DNA of 64,000 bases from the NCBI GenBank assembly GCA_964619265.1, contig CAZUCE010000018.1:1-64000 (forward strand), in the 5' to 3' direction. Source of the DNA: CAZUCE01 sp964619265 (GTDB lineage: Bacteria > Planctomycetota > UBA1135 > GCA-002686595). The position numbers and the translations under genes are program-made. This document shows positions 9,083 through 18,112 of the stretch, piece after piece. How positions within the stretch are numbered: the first letter of the stretch is position 1; every line of letters starts with the position of its first letter. The notes beneath the pieces were generated by a model. That model did no database searches. It saw only the letters and a program-made list of their open reading frames with translations, and was not told the origin of the DNA.

Positions 9083-10551
9083 AGAGTTTCCTACGCGGAC
9101 TGTTGTTTGCAGTCGCGCCTACCGCACTGGTGTTTGGCGCAGCCGAACTGGCCCTGCGAGCCGCCGGCGAATCGCCGACCTCGGCCAGCTCCTCACGGGG
9201 ATTCGACGACGCCGCCATCTACGTCGGTCCGGACACGGAGCATCCCGGCAGTTTTCGGACCTTCGTATTCCCCGATCACCCCCACAAAGAAGTCCGGATC
9301 CCCCCGAAAGGCGGTGCCAAACGGGTGCTCCTGCTTGGAGGCTCGAACACCGAGTCGTTTCCCGAACAGCTGCTTGAACGCGAACTCGAGCGGCTCGATC
9401 CGGATCGAATAGACGGGTACGAAGTCGTCAACCTCGGACGGCAGGGCTACGGCAGCGCCCGCGTCGCCATCCTGTTCGAGCAGGCGCTGATTCTCGAACC
9501 CGACGTGGTCGTGATCTACTCCGGCCACAACGAGTTCATCGAGCTCGACTTCCAGCTCGAACTGGCCGCTCTCGAACAGGACGCGACCCCGGTGCAGCGC
9601 CTGCTCGAGCGGACCGCGGTATTTACAGCGCTCGAAGGCCGTTTCGCGCCCAAGGACACCTGGGGCTCCGGGGAAGAGCCCTCGACGGAGCCCGAGTGGC
9701 AGCACGAGCAGACCCGCGACTTCACCTTCCAGCAGACCCTCGAGCGCTTTGCGAGCTACCGTCGCAACCTCGAGCTCATGATCGACCTGGCCAGGCAGGC
9801 CCGCGCCGAAGTGGTGCTCTGCACGCCGGTTGGAAACGAGCTTTCCATGCCGCTTGGGTGGGGCTTGCCGGCGAGTTTTCCCGCCGACCAAACGGGTGGC
9901 TACAAGCACAAGCGCCAGGCCTGGATGAAGCGCTTGCCCGAACCGATGAGCGTTTTCATTCCGCCCACCGGCCGCGATCGAATCAAACACTTCGCCTGGT
10001 CCCTGTCCGAAGACATGGGCAACGACCTCGGGAACGTCCCGCAACTACGCGAGCTCGCCGCGCCGTTCGCGGACGAACCGCCCTACCGGCAGTCGCCGGA
10101 CCGCTGGGTCCCGCAGCTGTTCGAGAAGCTGACCACCCAGGCCCGGTTCTTCCACGCGCCCCTGGAGGAATCCGAGCGCGCCGGGCTCCTGCGCTTCCTG
10201 AACGATGCACAGAACTTCCTGGACCAGGTCCCGGATGACCCGATGGTTCACTTCGGCCGTGGTATCGCCCTGCTGAGACTGGGGCGCGGTGAAGAGGCCG
10301 CCGAGGCGCTTCACGCCGCTGCCGCCCGCGACCGAGGCCCCCAGTGCGCGAACGACACCTCCAATCAGATCGTGCGTGCGATCGCCGCTGCGAACCCAGA
10401 CCTGCGGTTGTTCGACTCCCAGGGCTTGTATCGCGAGCGCAGCCCGAACGGCATTGTCGGCTACGAGCTCCTGCGCGACGAGTGCCACTTGCACACCCGC
10501 GCCTACGAGCAGCTCATGCGCGATCTAGCACCGTTCGTCCTCGGAAACTGA
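9079..10551 (+). CDS. Membrane-anchored SGNH/GDSL hydrolase-family protein
   Basis: A 490-residue SGNH-fold protein, probably an O-acyl esterase or acyltransferase partner acting outside the membrane. A hydrophobic segment at residues 4-25 is a signal anchor. Block I is LLLGGSNTES with predicted nucleophile Ser89; the block III-like YSGHNEF gives the Asn; DECHLH near the C-terminus supplies the Asp and His of block V. A short region near residue 385 (FGRGIALLRLGRGEEAAEAL) looks like a single tetratricopeptide-like helix pair. The start is GTG at 9079, overlapping the Nudix stop; GGAGGAG at 9064-9070 is a good ribosome site at proper spacing, one of the few in the window. The target ester is unknown. 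Confidence 0.8.
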   Translation: MKSFLRGLLFAVAPTALVFGAAELALRAAGESPTSASSSRGFDDAAIYVGPDTEHPGSFRTFVFPDHPHKEVRIPPKGGAKRVLLLGGSNTESFPEQLLERELERLDPDRIDGYEVVNLGRQGYGSARVAILFEQALILEPDVVVIYSGHNEFIELDFQLELAALEQDATPVQRLLERTAVFTALEGRFAPKDTWGSGEEPSTEPEWQHEQTRDFTFQQTLERFASYRRNLELMIDLARQARAEVVLCTPVGNELSMPLGWGLPASFPADQTGGYKHKRQAWMKRLPEPMSVFIPPTGRDRIKHFAWSLSEDMGNDLGNVPQLRELAAPFADEPPYRQSPDRWVPQLFEKLTTQARFFHAPLEESERAGLLRFLNDAQNFLDQVPDDPMVHFGRGIALLRLGRGEEAAEALHAAAARDRGPQCANDTSNQIVRAIAAANPDLRLFDSQGLYRERSPNGIVGYELLRDECHLHTRAYEQLMRDLAPFVLGN

Positions 10552-10590
10552 GCCGCGCGCAAGCTCGCCCCTTTGACCCGGACTGGTTGA

Positions 10591-10644
10591 GCCCTCCCCC
10601 GAGGGCCAAGCGAGGCGGAGCCGACTTCCTCGGCTCCGCCTCGC
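10591..10644. terminator. Paired hairpins in a convergent gap (probable bidirectional terminator)
   Basis: Between the converging SGNH and DM13 genes, bases 10610-10624 pair perfectly with 10630-10644, giving a 15-bp stem and a five-base loop (CTTCC). A second, smaller hairpin (10591-10596 with 10601-10606) precedes it. Neither side carries a clear T-run, so the structure may stop or protect transcripts by a route other than classic intrinsic termination. Confidence 0.6.
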
Positions 10645-10674
10645 ACCCGGAAAATTCTCTGCAGGCTCCGCGCC

Positions 10675-11487
10675 CTAAAGAGCGCTCGCTCCCCACAACT
10701 TGCTGTACTTCTCACAGTGCACCAGCAAGGACTTGTAGTTCGACAGTTCGGTGTCGGCAGGCAGCGTGAAGCGCTGGGCGCCCTCGTGCGTTGCCTTCGG
10801 CGAGAGAATCAGGGAGCGGGTCGTCGCGTTGCTTCCGCTGGCCGCCGAAACGGTTTGCGGCGACAGGACGAACTTGAGGTCGGGCCCTTTCTTGGTTTTG
10901 AAGTTGCTCGCCAAACGCAGCTCGAGGCGCTCGCCGACCTGGGCGATCTCCCAGGCGCCGCTGATCTTGTTGGACTTCTTGGTCCAGCTCGTTCCGCGAG
11001 CAACCACCTGCCCAGCTTCCAGCGGCGCGGCGGACCACAGCTTCGTGTACTTCTCGCAGTGGATCAGGACCGACTTGAAGTCGTCCAGGTCAAGCCGAGC
11101 GGGGATTTCGTACTCGGAGCCGCCGCTGTTCCTGGAAAGCGGCGCCAGGATCGTCGAGCCGCGCAGCGCGGTCTTGCCCTTTACCTCGTCGTTCGCCGTC
11201 GGCGAGAGAACCACCTTGAGGTCCGGGCCAGCCTTGGTCGTGAAGTCGTCGCCAAGGATCAGGAAGCGCTGCGTGGTCTCGCCTTCGGTTCGCTGCTCGA
11301 TCCGATAGGCCCCTTGAACCTCGTTGTCGACCTTGCGCCAAAGGCTGCTCCCAAAGAGCACCTCCACGACCGGCTCCGCCGTTTCGGGAGTCTCTTCCTG
11401 GGCGACGGCCGGCGCCAGGGGAAGGAAGCCGGTCAGTATCAGGGCCAGGAGTCCGAGGAGCGGGCGGCGTTTGATTTGGAGCTTCAT
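10675..11487 (-). CDS. Secreted protein with two DM13-like domains
   Basis: A 270-residue exported protein. Residues 1-30 are a signal peptide (basic n-region, leucine-rich core, APAVAQ cleavage site). The rest is two tandem copies, about 40-153 and 154-270, each containing a conserved F-x-T-K-x-GPDLK-x-VLSP strand and ending with HCEKY(T/S)KLW. This layout matches the DM13 fold, a domain linked to redox or electron-transfer proteins, although only one conserved cysteine per repeat is visible. The function is not established. It is a single-gene unit: convergent with the SGNH gene, and 266 bases separate it from the end of the glycosyltransferase upstream on the same strand, so it likely has its own promoter around 11490-11600. 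Confidence 0.75.
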   Translation of the reverse strand: MKLQIKRRPLLGLLALILTGFLPLAPAVAQEETPETAEPVVEVLFGSSLWRKVDNEVQGAYRIEQRTEGETTQRFLILGDDFTTKAGPDLKVVLSPTANDEVKGKTALRGSTILAPLSRNSGGSEYEIPARLDLDDFKSVLIHCEKYTKLWSAAPLEAGQVVARGTSWTKKSNKISGAWEIAQVGERLELRLASNFKTKKGPDLKFVLSPQTVSAASGSNATTRSLILSPKATHEGAQRFTLPADTELSNYKSLLVHCEKYSKLWGASAL

Positions 11488-11753
11488 GGGAGCCAGGGGT
11501 TCGGTAGCTAGGAGATTCGAGACTGAAACGAAGTGAGCTGAGCCGTGTTGGGAGTGAGACCGTTTTGTCTTGGGTCGACGCCGCCTACGGTCCGATCAAG
11601 GCGGCCGTGACGAGTCCTGCCTAGGAGCCACGTCCACCTTGGCTTGAGAGAGTCCGAGCAGCCTAGCGTCGCCGAAAGCTCTGACCCAGGCCAGCCTGGA
11701 AGTCCCCCTCAGCGCCCCCCCCACGGAGGGTCAGGATTCGTAAGCCCTGCAAG

Positions 11754-13559
11754 CTAGCGCGCTGCGCTTTGGAGGGTCCACAGCTCAAGCCGTGGGCCCG
11801 GGCGCTCCACTTCCCATAGGGATGTGAGCGCGAAGTCGAGCTCGGTGGGCAGCCGGGCCTCGCGCGCGGCTTCGGCCGGGCTCGGGTCGAGGACCCACAC
11901 GCGCTCGCCGAGGGATTCGAGAGCCGGGAGCTTGGGCGCGGGAGCGCCCGAGCCTGCGCCGAAGCGCACGACTTCGGCGGGATCCTCGTCGATCAGCAGC
12001 GGCGGCTCGCCGTCTCCGGGGTCGCGATCGACCAGCAGGATGTGCGTCACGCCGAGCTGGGCCAAGAGCTGATCGGGGGTCTTGGTTCCCGAGTCGACCT
12101 TTGCGCTGAATCGGCTGCCCCGGTGCCGTTCGTCGAAGGAGATCCAGTCCTCCAGGAGCACCACGTCGAGCCCCTCGTCGCCGAAGGCGGACAAGCGCTC
12201 GACCCGGTGTCGTTCGCGAGCTCCCAGCTCGCGTAGCTCGGAAGTGCGTTCGAGACTCGCCAGATTCTGATCGACGATCGGGCCGTAGCGATCGAGGGCG
12301 ATGCGGCTGCCTCCGGGCAACTTCGCAAGAAGGTCCTCGGCCAGCGCGCGAGTGTCCGGCTGATCAAGTACGAAGGCGAGCCGCCCCGCTTGGAGGAGAG
12401 GAGCGATCAACAAGAGGACGAGCAGCCCGCGACCGACGGCACCGCGGTCGCTCAACCACTGTCCGGCGAGTCCAGCGGGGAACGTCAGCAAAAGCACAAC
12501 GGGCAGCAAGTACCGCACGTGGTCGTTTTGATTGGTCAGGAACAACGCGGCCCAAGCCAGAGCGAACAGCATCGCGGGCCGCAGCTCGCGGCGGGCCAGC
12601 GCGCCGAGCAACCCGGCGAGCCCCAGCAGGACCAACACGGGGTCGTAGCCAAACAAAGCGCGGGAGAGTCGCATCAGGGAGGCCGGCCGAAAGGCGAACG
12701 CCATCCCCTGTCCTCCCACGCTGAGCCGGTGCTCGAACTCCTCGATGCCCTCACCGCCGGAGATGCTACCGGCCTGGGTTGAGCCGTGGACCAGCAGGTA
12801 GGGATGCCCGATCAGGAATCCGGCGCAGACGAAAGCCGCGACGGCGGCGACCCCGGTTAGCAAGCGGCGCTTTAGGCCGGCCGTGTCTCGCCAGGAGGTC
12901 GGTCCACAGAGCCAGGCGAAGCCCGCTAGACCCAGGAACGGCAGGCCCGCCTGATGGGTCGCGAAGCCGAGTCCACCGGCGACCCCGCACAGAACCAGGT
13001 CGCGCATGCGCCCGTCGCGCACGTGACGCGCCGCGAACCAGGCACCCGCGGCCAGAAAAAACACCAGGGGACCCCACGGCCGTTCCTGAACGGAGAAGTG
13101 AACGAGCAGCGTGCTGGTCGCGGTCAGCCACGCGGCGATCCATGCGCCCGATCGAAGTCCAGCCGCTCTTGCCGCGAAGAACACGACCAGTGCGGTGGCA
13201 ACGCCAAACACCAAGACCACGAATCGTGCAAGCCCGTGCACCCGCTCGGGGTGTTCGAGAACTTGCATTTGGAATTCCCCCACCCCTGAGAAGCGGCCGG
13301 TCAGACGACCTATCGCAAATTCGCCCGCGTACACCGGCAGCAGCGTGTAGGGCAGCAAATTGGGATAGGTCGAGTAGGCTCCCACCTCGGGCACGGGGTT
13401 TTTGTCCTTGGCCATCCCCAAGGCCGAACGCACAACGTGCGTGTCGGGGACATAGTTGCGCGGCTGGCCGTGATCCAGCGGCACGAAGCGCAAGGCGAAG
13501 GCGACTCCGAGCAGAGCCAGGATGCCCAGCCACCCGGCTCGCTTAGAAGAGGAGCTCAT
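11754..13559 (-). CDS. ArnT/PMT-like membrane glycosyltransferase (GT39-type, GT-C fold)
   Basis: A 601-residue polytopic membrane protein with about ten hydrophobic segments in the first 400 residues and a soluble periplasmic-type C-terminal part. The first extracellular loop carries PDTHVVRSALGMA, an acidic residue following TM1 as in GT-C enzymes that use polyprenyl-phosphate sugars, and HFSVQERPWG resembles the second conserved loop. Proteins of this type transfer a sugar from a lipid carrier to lipid, glycan or protein outside the membrane. The acceptor is unknown. Eight bases separate its ATG from the stop of the DUF4340 gene, so it is the last gene of the ABC exporter operon. Confidence 0.72.
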   Translation of the reverse strand: MSSSSKRAGWLGILALLGVAFALRFVPLDHGQPRNYVPDTHVVRSALGMAKDKNPVPEVGAYSTYPNLLPYTLLPVYAGEFAIGRLTGRFSGVGEFQMQVLEHPERVHGLARFVVLVFGVATALVVFFAARAAGLRSGAWIAAWLTATSTLLVHFSVQERPWGPLVFFLAAGAWFAARHVRDGRMRDLVLCGVAGGLGFATHQAGLPFLGLAGFAWLCGPTSWRDTAGLKRRLLTGVAAVAAFVCAGFLIGHPYLLVHGSTQAGSISGGEGIEEFEHRLSVGGQGMAFAFRPASLMRLSRALFGYDPVLVLLGLAGLLGALARRELRPAMLFALAWAALFLTNQNDHVRYLLPVVLLLTFPAGLAGQWLSDRGAVGRGLLVLLLIAPLLQAGRLAFVLDQPDTRALAEDLLAKLPGGSRIALDRYGPIVDQNLASLERTSELRELGARERHRVERLSAFGDEGLDVVLLEDWISFDERHRGSRFSAKVDSGTKTPDQLLAQLGVTHILLVDRDPGDGEPPLLIDEDPAEVVRFGAGSGAPAPKLPALESLGERVWVLDPSPAEAAREARLPTELDFALTSLWEVERPGPRLELWTLQSAAR

Positions 13560-13567
13560 GGGAGAGA

Positions 13568-14569
13568 CTAGCGCCCGGCCTGGTCCGCACGGAGAAAGAG
13601 ACGGTCCGCAGAGCCGCCGGGGCCGAACAGCTCGTCCAACAGGCCAGCGCTCAATTCAGCGACGAATTTTCCGTCCCAGTCGGAACGCTGGACGAAACGG
13701 CGCCCTTCACCCGCCTCGGCTCCAACAATCAGCTCGTAGGGGCCCGCCAATTCGGATTCCACGCTCCAACGCGCGAACGGCGGATCGAACAGCGCGAAGT
13801 CTCCCGCCTCCGCTGCGCGGACCGCGTCCAAAACCAGAGCCTGGGAGCCTGCAAGCAGCTCGGCCACCAGCAGCCCGGGCGCTTCCTTCGGCCCAGCCCC
13901 GGTCTGAAAATCCCATCCGTCTCCGGAACCGGGGCCCGATCCGCGCTCAAGGCGAACCACGCGGTCTTGGAAGGCAAGCTCCAAGCGGCGCACATCGTCC
14001 GCGGCCAGCTCGAACAGGCGTGGATTCCAAAAGCGCTCGCCCCGGGCACGAACGGTGGGCACGCCCGTCGCCCGATAAACGTCCTGGCTGCCCTCGGGCA
14101 CGAGGTGGACGCCCAACCGGCCCGATCCGGCGCGGGCCGCCACCGGCTTCGAGCCTTCGCGATAGACGGCCAAGCGCCCACCCCGTGAGCCGGTCACCGT
14201 GACGCGGGCACCTTGCTCTTCACCCTCGAATCCGAAGACTTCCGCTGCGGTGTCGAGCCGGCCCACGCGATCTGCTTCGAGCACGCGCGAAAGCGCGCCG
14301 AGCCAATCGGTTACGGCGCGGACCTCCACGGGAAAGCCCGCGGGTTGATCCAATCGCCAACCGGTGGAGCTCCGCTCGAGCACCAATCGCTGGCCGGGCT
14401 CTTGGATTTCGATACGCACCGCATCGGCCAAGTCGAGGCCGGGGAACAGCACTCCTGATTCCTCGCGCCGGGTGCGATCGGGGGCCAAGGCCAGATCCGC
14501 CGCAACCAATGCGATCAACACGAGCCCCAGCACCAGGTGCACGCCCGTGAACAGGTTTCGGCCGCTCAT
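13568..14569 (-). CDS. DUF4340 domain protein, partner of the Gld-type ABC exporter
   Basis: A 333-residue protein with one N-terminal membrane segment (about residues 7-28) and a periplasmic-type domain rich in beta strands. The segment around GWRLDQPAGFPVEVRAV, followed by WLGALSRVLEADRVG, is characteristic of DUF4340 proteins, which are regularly found just downstream of a GldG-like protein in ABC export operons. Here its ATG overlaps the gldG-like stop as ATGA at 14566-14569, supporting a shared complex. The biochemical role is unknown; it probably sits on the outer face of the membrane with the GldG-type subunit. Confidence 0.8.
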   Translation of the reverse strand: MSGRNLFTGVHLVLGLVLIALVAADLALAPDRTRREESGVLFPGLDLADAVRIEIQEPGQRLVLERSSTGWRLDQPAGFPVEVRAVTDWLGALSRVLEADRVGRLDTAAEVFGFEGEEQGARVTVTGSRGGRLAVYREGSKPVAARAGSGRLGVHLVPEGSQDVYRATGVPTVRARGERFWNPRLFELAADDVRRLELAFQDRVVRLERGSGPGSGDGWDFQTGAGPKEAPGLLVAELLAGSQALVLDAVRAAEAGDFALFDPPFARWSVESELAGPYELIVGAEAGEGRRFVQRSDWDGKFVAELSAGLLDELFGPGGSADRLFLRADQAGR

Positions 14570-16320
14570 ACTGTGACCTCCCCGGCGCGAACGCGGGGGG
14601 CCGACCTGCGGCGCAACAGACGAACCACCCCGAGCAGCGCGACCGCGAGCAGCGAACCAGCGCTGGTCCAGAGCATCAGGCGGCGCTGCTCGCCGCGGGC
14701 GTTTTCCTCAGCACGCTGGAGAGCTGCCGAGCGTTCCGCCGTCAGGGTCTGACCCGTCAGCAAGCCCTCCCGTTCGAGCTGTTCGGCCAGGAGATCCCGC
14801 AGCGGCCGCGAACGCGGAACTTTGGTCCGCAGCGCCACCAGCTCTTCTTCGGCGCCAAGCCAATCGATCAAGTTGGCGAACAGAGCCAGGTGCTGCGGCG
14901 GGAGCGAGCCTCCCGTGCGCGAGTCGTCGAGCCAGTCGCTGTCGCCGATCGCCAACAATCTGCCCGGCGCGGGCTCAAACGAACGCTCGTCGGCTAGCTC
15001 GACTTCCCCTTCTCCGAGCGGGTCGCTTACCGGGGGAGGACCCTTCGGGAAAACTGTCGGGAACTCGCCGCGCATCTCGAACGCAAGCAAGTGCTGCTCG
15101 GGATTCGCCTTCACCAGCAGCTTGGCGTACAGCATCTCGATCACCTCTGCGTCCACTTCGAGGCGATCGGGGGCGGGCACCAGATAGCTTTTGCCCGAGC
15201 TATGAATCAGTTCGGTCAGCACCAAACCAGCGGGCAGATCCTGTTGAATCAGCCAGGGCGACGACCACTGGGCTAGCCACGAGGACTGCCGCCCCACGAG
15301 CGGAGAGTCCTGGGCGAAAGCCTCGCCGCGCAGCACCTGCATGAACGGGTACTTCACGCCGCCGGGCGACGCCGCATAGCGCGGATCGAACAGCAGGCCG
15401 GCCACCTGGGCCAGACCGAAGCCACGAAGCACCTCTTCCAGCCCGGTCGCAAAAGTCTCATAGGCGAGCAGCTCCGCGTCCGGTGTGACGCGCTCGGAGC
15501 ACAGGCAGACCGAGCCGCCCTCGCGCAAGAACCGCTCGATCTCGTAGGCAGCGCGCGGATGCAGCTCGCGCGGCGCGACCACGAACAGGACGTCCAGTTC
15601 GGGATCGAGGGGCAGGCCTTCAGCCAGCGAACCGACCCGCCGAATTTCGCCCAAATTGCGAGCCAGGTCCAGCGCTTGGGCGTAGCTATCGCGGCGCTCC
15701 GGCGGCGCCATCCAGCCCACCACCGTCGGGCGCGGATCGCCCAACCGATGCAGCGCAGACAGCACAGCAAACTCGAGCGACTGGGGCGTCACCTGGGGCA
15801 ACACCTCTTCGCGTCCGCGCGAAGACATCACAAGGCCTAGGAAAACCTCCTGCCGCACGGTCACCGAGCCGTTCGGATCGGAGATCTCAAGCGGCTGGAT
15901 CCCAAACTCGTTCACGGCGCGCAAGCGCGCTTCACTGGAGCGTCCGGGGTCGGTGTAAATCACCTCGCAACGGCCGCGCGAGCGAGCTTCCAACTCGTCG
16001 AGCTGGTCCACCAAGCGCCCTGCCGCAATTTGAGTGACCCCGTGCTCCAAATCGCGCGTAAAGAAGGCCTCGATCCGCAGGGGCGCTTCGAGCTGGTCCA
16101 GCAACTCGTCAGTCAATGGGCTCCAATCAGCCAGTCGATCCTCGCTCACGTCTAGCCGCACGGTGAGCTGGCGCCGAACCAAGCGGTTCGCGGCCACAAA
16201 GATCGCCAGCACCAAAAGGCCGGTGATCCAAGCCTGACGACGGCGCAACCCGCGCTGCCAGAACGGGGAAGACCCGGGCGGAGAAGGCCCGGGCGGAGAA
16301 GAGAGGGCCTCATCCTTCAT
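14566..16320 (-). CDS. gldG: GldG-like auxiliary membrane protein of an ABC exporter
   Basis: A 584-residue protein with a cytoplasmic start, a membrane segment at about residues 32-46, a large extracytoplasmic domain of the ABC-type-uncharacterised (GldG) family, and a second C-terminal membrane helix near residues 555-575. The conserved opening after TM1, with LDVSEDRLADWSPLTDELL then LEAPLRIEAFFT, is the standard GldG signature (a sugar-binding or flavodoxin-like fold). The open frame runs on far upstream, but the ATG at 16320 overlaps the permease stop (ATGA) and directly precedes the conserved sequence, so I use it. In gliding Bacteroidetes the GldAFG set is tied to motility; outside that phylum the same set is widespread with unknown cargo. 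Confidence 0.85.
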   Translation of the reverse strand: MKDEALSSPPGPSPPGSSPFWQRGLRRRQAWITGLLVLAIFVAANRLVRRQLTVRLDVSEDRLADWSPLTDELLDQLEAPLRIEAFFTRDLEHGVTQIAAGRLVDQLDELEARSRGRCEVIYTDPGRSSEARLRAVNEFGIQPLEISDPNGSVTVRQEVFLGLVMSSRGREEVLPQVTPQSLEFAVLSALHRLGDPRPTVVGWMAPPERRDSYAQALDLARNLGEIRRVGSLAEGLPLDPELDVLFVVAPRELHPRAAYEIERFLREGGSVCLCSERVTPDAELLAYETFATGLEEVLRGFGLAQVAGLLFDPRYAASPGGVKYPFMQVLRGEAFAQDSPLVGRQSSWLAQWSSPWLIQQDLPAGLVLTELIHSSGKSYLVPAPDRLEVDAEVIEMLYAKLLVKANPEQHLLAFEMRGEFPTVFPKGPPPVSDPLGEGEVELADERSFEPAPGRLLAIGDSDWLDDSRTGGSLPPQHLALFANLIDWLGAEEELVALRTKVPRSRPLRDLLAEQLEREGLLTGQTLTAERSAALQRAEENARGEQRRLMLWTSAGSLLAVALLGVVRLLRRRSAPRVRAGEVTV

Positions 16321-17093
16321 CGCAGCCGGCGCGCCTCCACGCAAAGGTGCGTCAACACGCCGAAGGTCAGCGCAGCGCCGAGCAGCCACAGGACGTCGCG
16401 AAGGTCGACCACGCCGCGCGCCAAGGTGTCCAAGTAGTGGGCCTGGGGACTGACGGTGAGCGCCAGCTCGGCCACCGGACCAGGAAGGGTCGGCGCCAGC
16501 AGCCCGCCGAGCCAGCAGGCGAGCAGAACCAGCGACCCGATCAGGAAGGCCACCAGCGGATCGCCAGCCAGCGCCGAGACGAAGCCACCAAGCGCCAGGC
16601 AAGCGGCGCCCAAGACCAAGGCTCCGAGCAAGCCGGTCAGCGCAATGCCAAAGTCCATCGGTCCAAGGCTCGCGCACAACACGCCGAGCGGCACCACCGC
16701 GACCACGATCAGGAACGAAAGCAGGGCGAAGGTCGCCAGCAGCTTGCCGAGCACCGCCGAGCCCCGTGCGAGCGGATAGCTCGACAGCAGGTCCAAGGTG
16801 CCGCTGCGGCGCTCGTCTGCCCAACTTCCCATGGAAAGCGCCGGGGCGAGAAACACCATCAAAAGCGGAAGCCAGGCAAAGACCACATGCAAACTCGCCA
16901 CGCGCCCCGCGAAGAACGGCGGAGATTGAATGCGTCCGATCGGATAACCCGCGAAGAAAAACAGGGCGTGCAGCAGGGCACAAAAGGCAAATCCCGCCAC
17001 CAACGGAATCGACGAATCGACCAGCGCGCCGAGTTCACGGCGCGCCACGGTCACCGTCGAGGCTAAAAAGCCGGGCCCCCTTTGGATACTCAA
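16317..17093 (-). CDS. ABC-2 type permease (GldF-like)
   Basis: The membrane-spanning subunit of the exporter, 258 residues with six predicted helices. RRELGALVDSS at the N-terminus and WADERRSGTLDLLSSYP around residue 95 are the usual ABC-2/GldF landmarks, the latter being the coupling region before TM3. The long frame begins at 17216, but a TTG at 17093 overlaps the ATPase stop as TTGA, and a G-rich stretch lies at ribosome-site distance, so this is the likely start. The product forms a transporter with the ATPase at 17090-18076 and the GldG-like protein. Confidence 0.85.
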   Translation of the reverse strand: MSIQRGPGFLASTVTVARRELGALVDSSIPLVAGFAFCALLHALFFFAGYPIGRIQSPPFFAGRVASLHVVFAWLPLLMVFLAPALSMGSWADERRSGTLDLLSSYPLARGSAVLGKLLATFALLSFLIVVAVVPLGVLCASLGPMDFGIALTGLLGALVLGAACLALGGFVSALAGDPLVAFLIGSLVLLACWLGGLLAPTLPGPVAELALTVSPQAHYLDTLARGVVDLRDVLWLLGAALTFGVLTHLCVEARRLR

Positions 17094-18076
17094 GGAGCTA
17101 CCCCCGAGTTGGGAGCTGAGCCTTGAACGGCCTTTGCAGCACGCTCGGCAAAGACAGACTCGAGCGAGCGGCGTTCGCGGGCCAGCTCCACCAGCAAGAG
17201 CTGGCGAGCGCGGCACAGGCGATTGAGTTCGAGCGCAAAATGCTCCGGGTCTTCCGCCACCACGCGGAAGCGCCCCGGCGCAGCATCGCTTGGCTCGGCG
17301 CTGCGCACGCCCCCCAGATCCGCAAGCGCCTCCGCGCCGGGCACCGGATGCTCCGAGCTGGCCTCAGCGACCAATTCCACCGACCAGCTCGATCCCGCGA
17401 GCGTCGTTTTGCTTCCGGTCAACTCGGCGACTTCGCCGTCGGCGACCAGTCGCCCGGCCACCAGCATGAGCGCCCGGTGACACAGGGCCTCGACTTCCGG
17501 CAAGACATGGGTCGACAGCAGCACGGTTCGTTCGGCTGCGTACTCCGCGATGCGCTCGCGAAGCCGGCGACCCTCGAGCGGGTCGAGGCCCGAGGTTGGC
17601 TCGTCGAGCAGCAACACCTCGGGCTCCCCCACCATCGCCTGGGCCAGGCCGACCCGCTGCTTGTAACCTTTGGACAGTTCGGAGACCCGGTGCCGCTCGA
17701 AACCTTCCAGTCCGGCGCGGTCCATCGCGACCGAAATGGCAGCGGTCCGCTCGCGCCTTCCGCGCAGACCGCGCGCCCGTGCCGCAAATTCCAGGAAGCG
17801 GTCCACACGCATCGACGCGTAAAGCGGCGTGTGCTCGGGCAGATATCCAAGGGCCGCGCGGGCCTTCAGGCTCTGTTTGGGCAATTCCATGCCCGCGATC
17901 GTCACGCGGCCGCGGTCGGCGTTCGAGATGCCGGCCAGGATCCGCATCGTGGTTGATTTCCCGGCCCCGTTCGGCCCGAGGAAGCCCACGATCTCGCCCC
18001 GCTCGATCTCGAACGACACACCGCTCACCGCGGCGTGCTCTCCGTAGGAGCGATGCAAGTCCTGGACGCGAATCAT
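17090..18076 (-). CDS. ABC transporter ATP-binding protein (GldA-like)
   Basis: Supplies energy to the Gld-type exporter. The 328-residue protein contains Walker A GPNGAGKST (residues 34-42), an ABC signature LSKGYKQR (134-141, the variant usual in export ATPases of this subfamily) and Walker B LLLDEP (155-160), followed by the D-loop GLD and the switch histidine in STHVLPEVE. The last hundred residues are a C-terminal extension found in NatA/GldA-type ATPases. It is the first gene of a five-gene minus-strand operon, and its TGA overlaps the permease TTG. It starts 36 bases downstream of rho, without a clear terminator, so read-through from rho is possible. Confidence 0.93.
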   Translation of the reverse strand: MIRVQDLHRSYGEHAAVSGVSFEIERGEIVGFLGPNGAGKSTTMRILAGISNADRGRVTIAGMELPKQSLKARAALGYLPEHTPLYASMRVDRFLEFAARARGLRGRRERTAAISVAMDRAGLEGFERHRVSELSKGYKQRVGLAQAMVGEPEVLLLDEPTSGLDPLEGRRLRERIAEYAAERTVLLSTHVLPEVEALCHRALMLVAGRLVADGEVAELTGSKTTLAGSSWSVELVAEASSEHPVPGAEALADLGGVRSAEPSDAAPGRFRVVAEDPEHFALELNRLCRARQLLLVELARERRSLESVFAERAAKAVQGSAPNSGVAP

Positions 18077-18112
18077 GGCGGGACGCTGTTCTAGCCCTGA
18101 GCCTGCCCGGGG

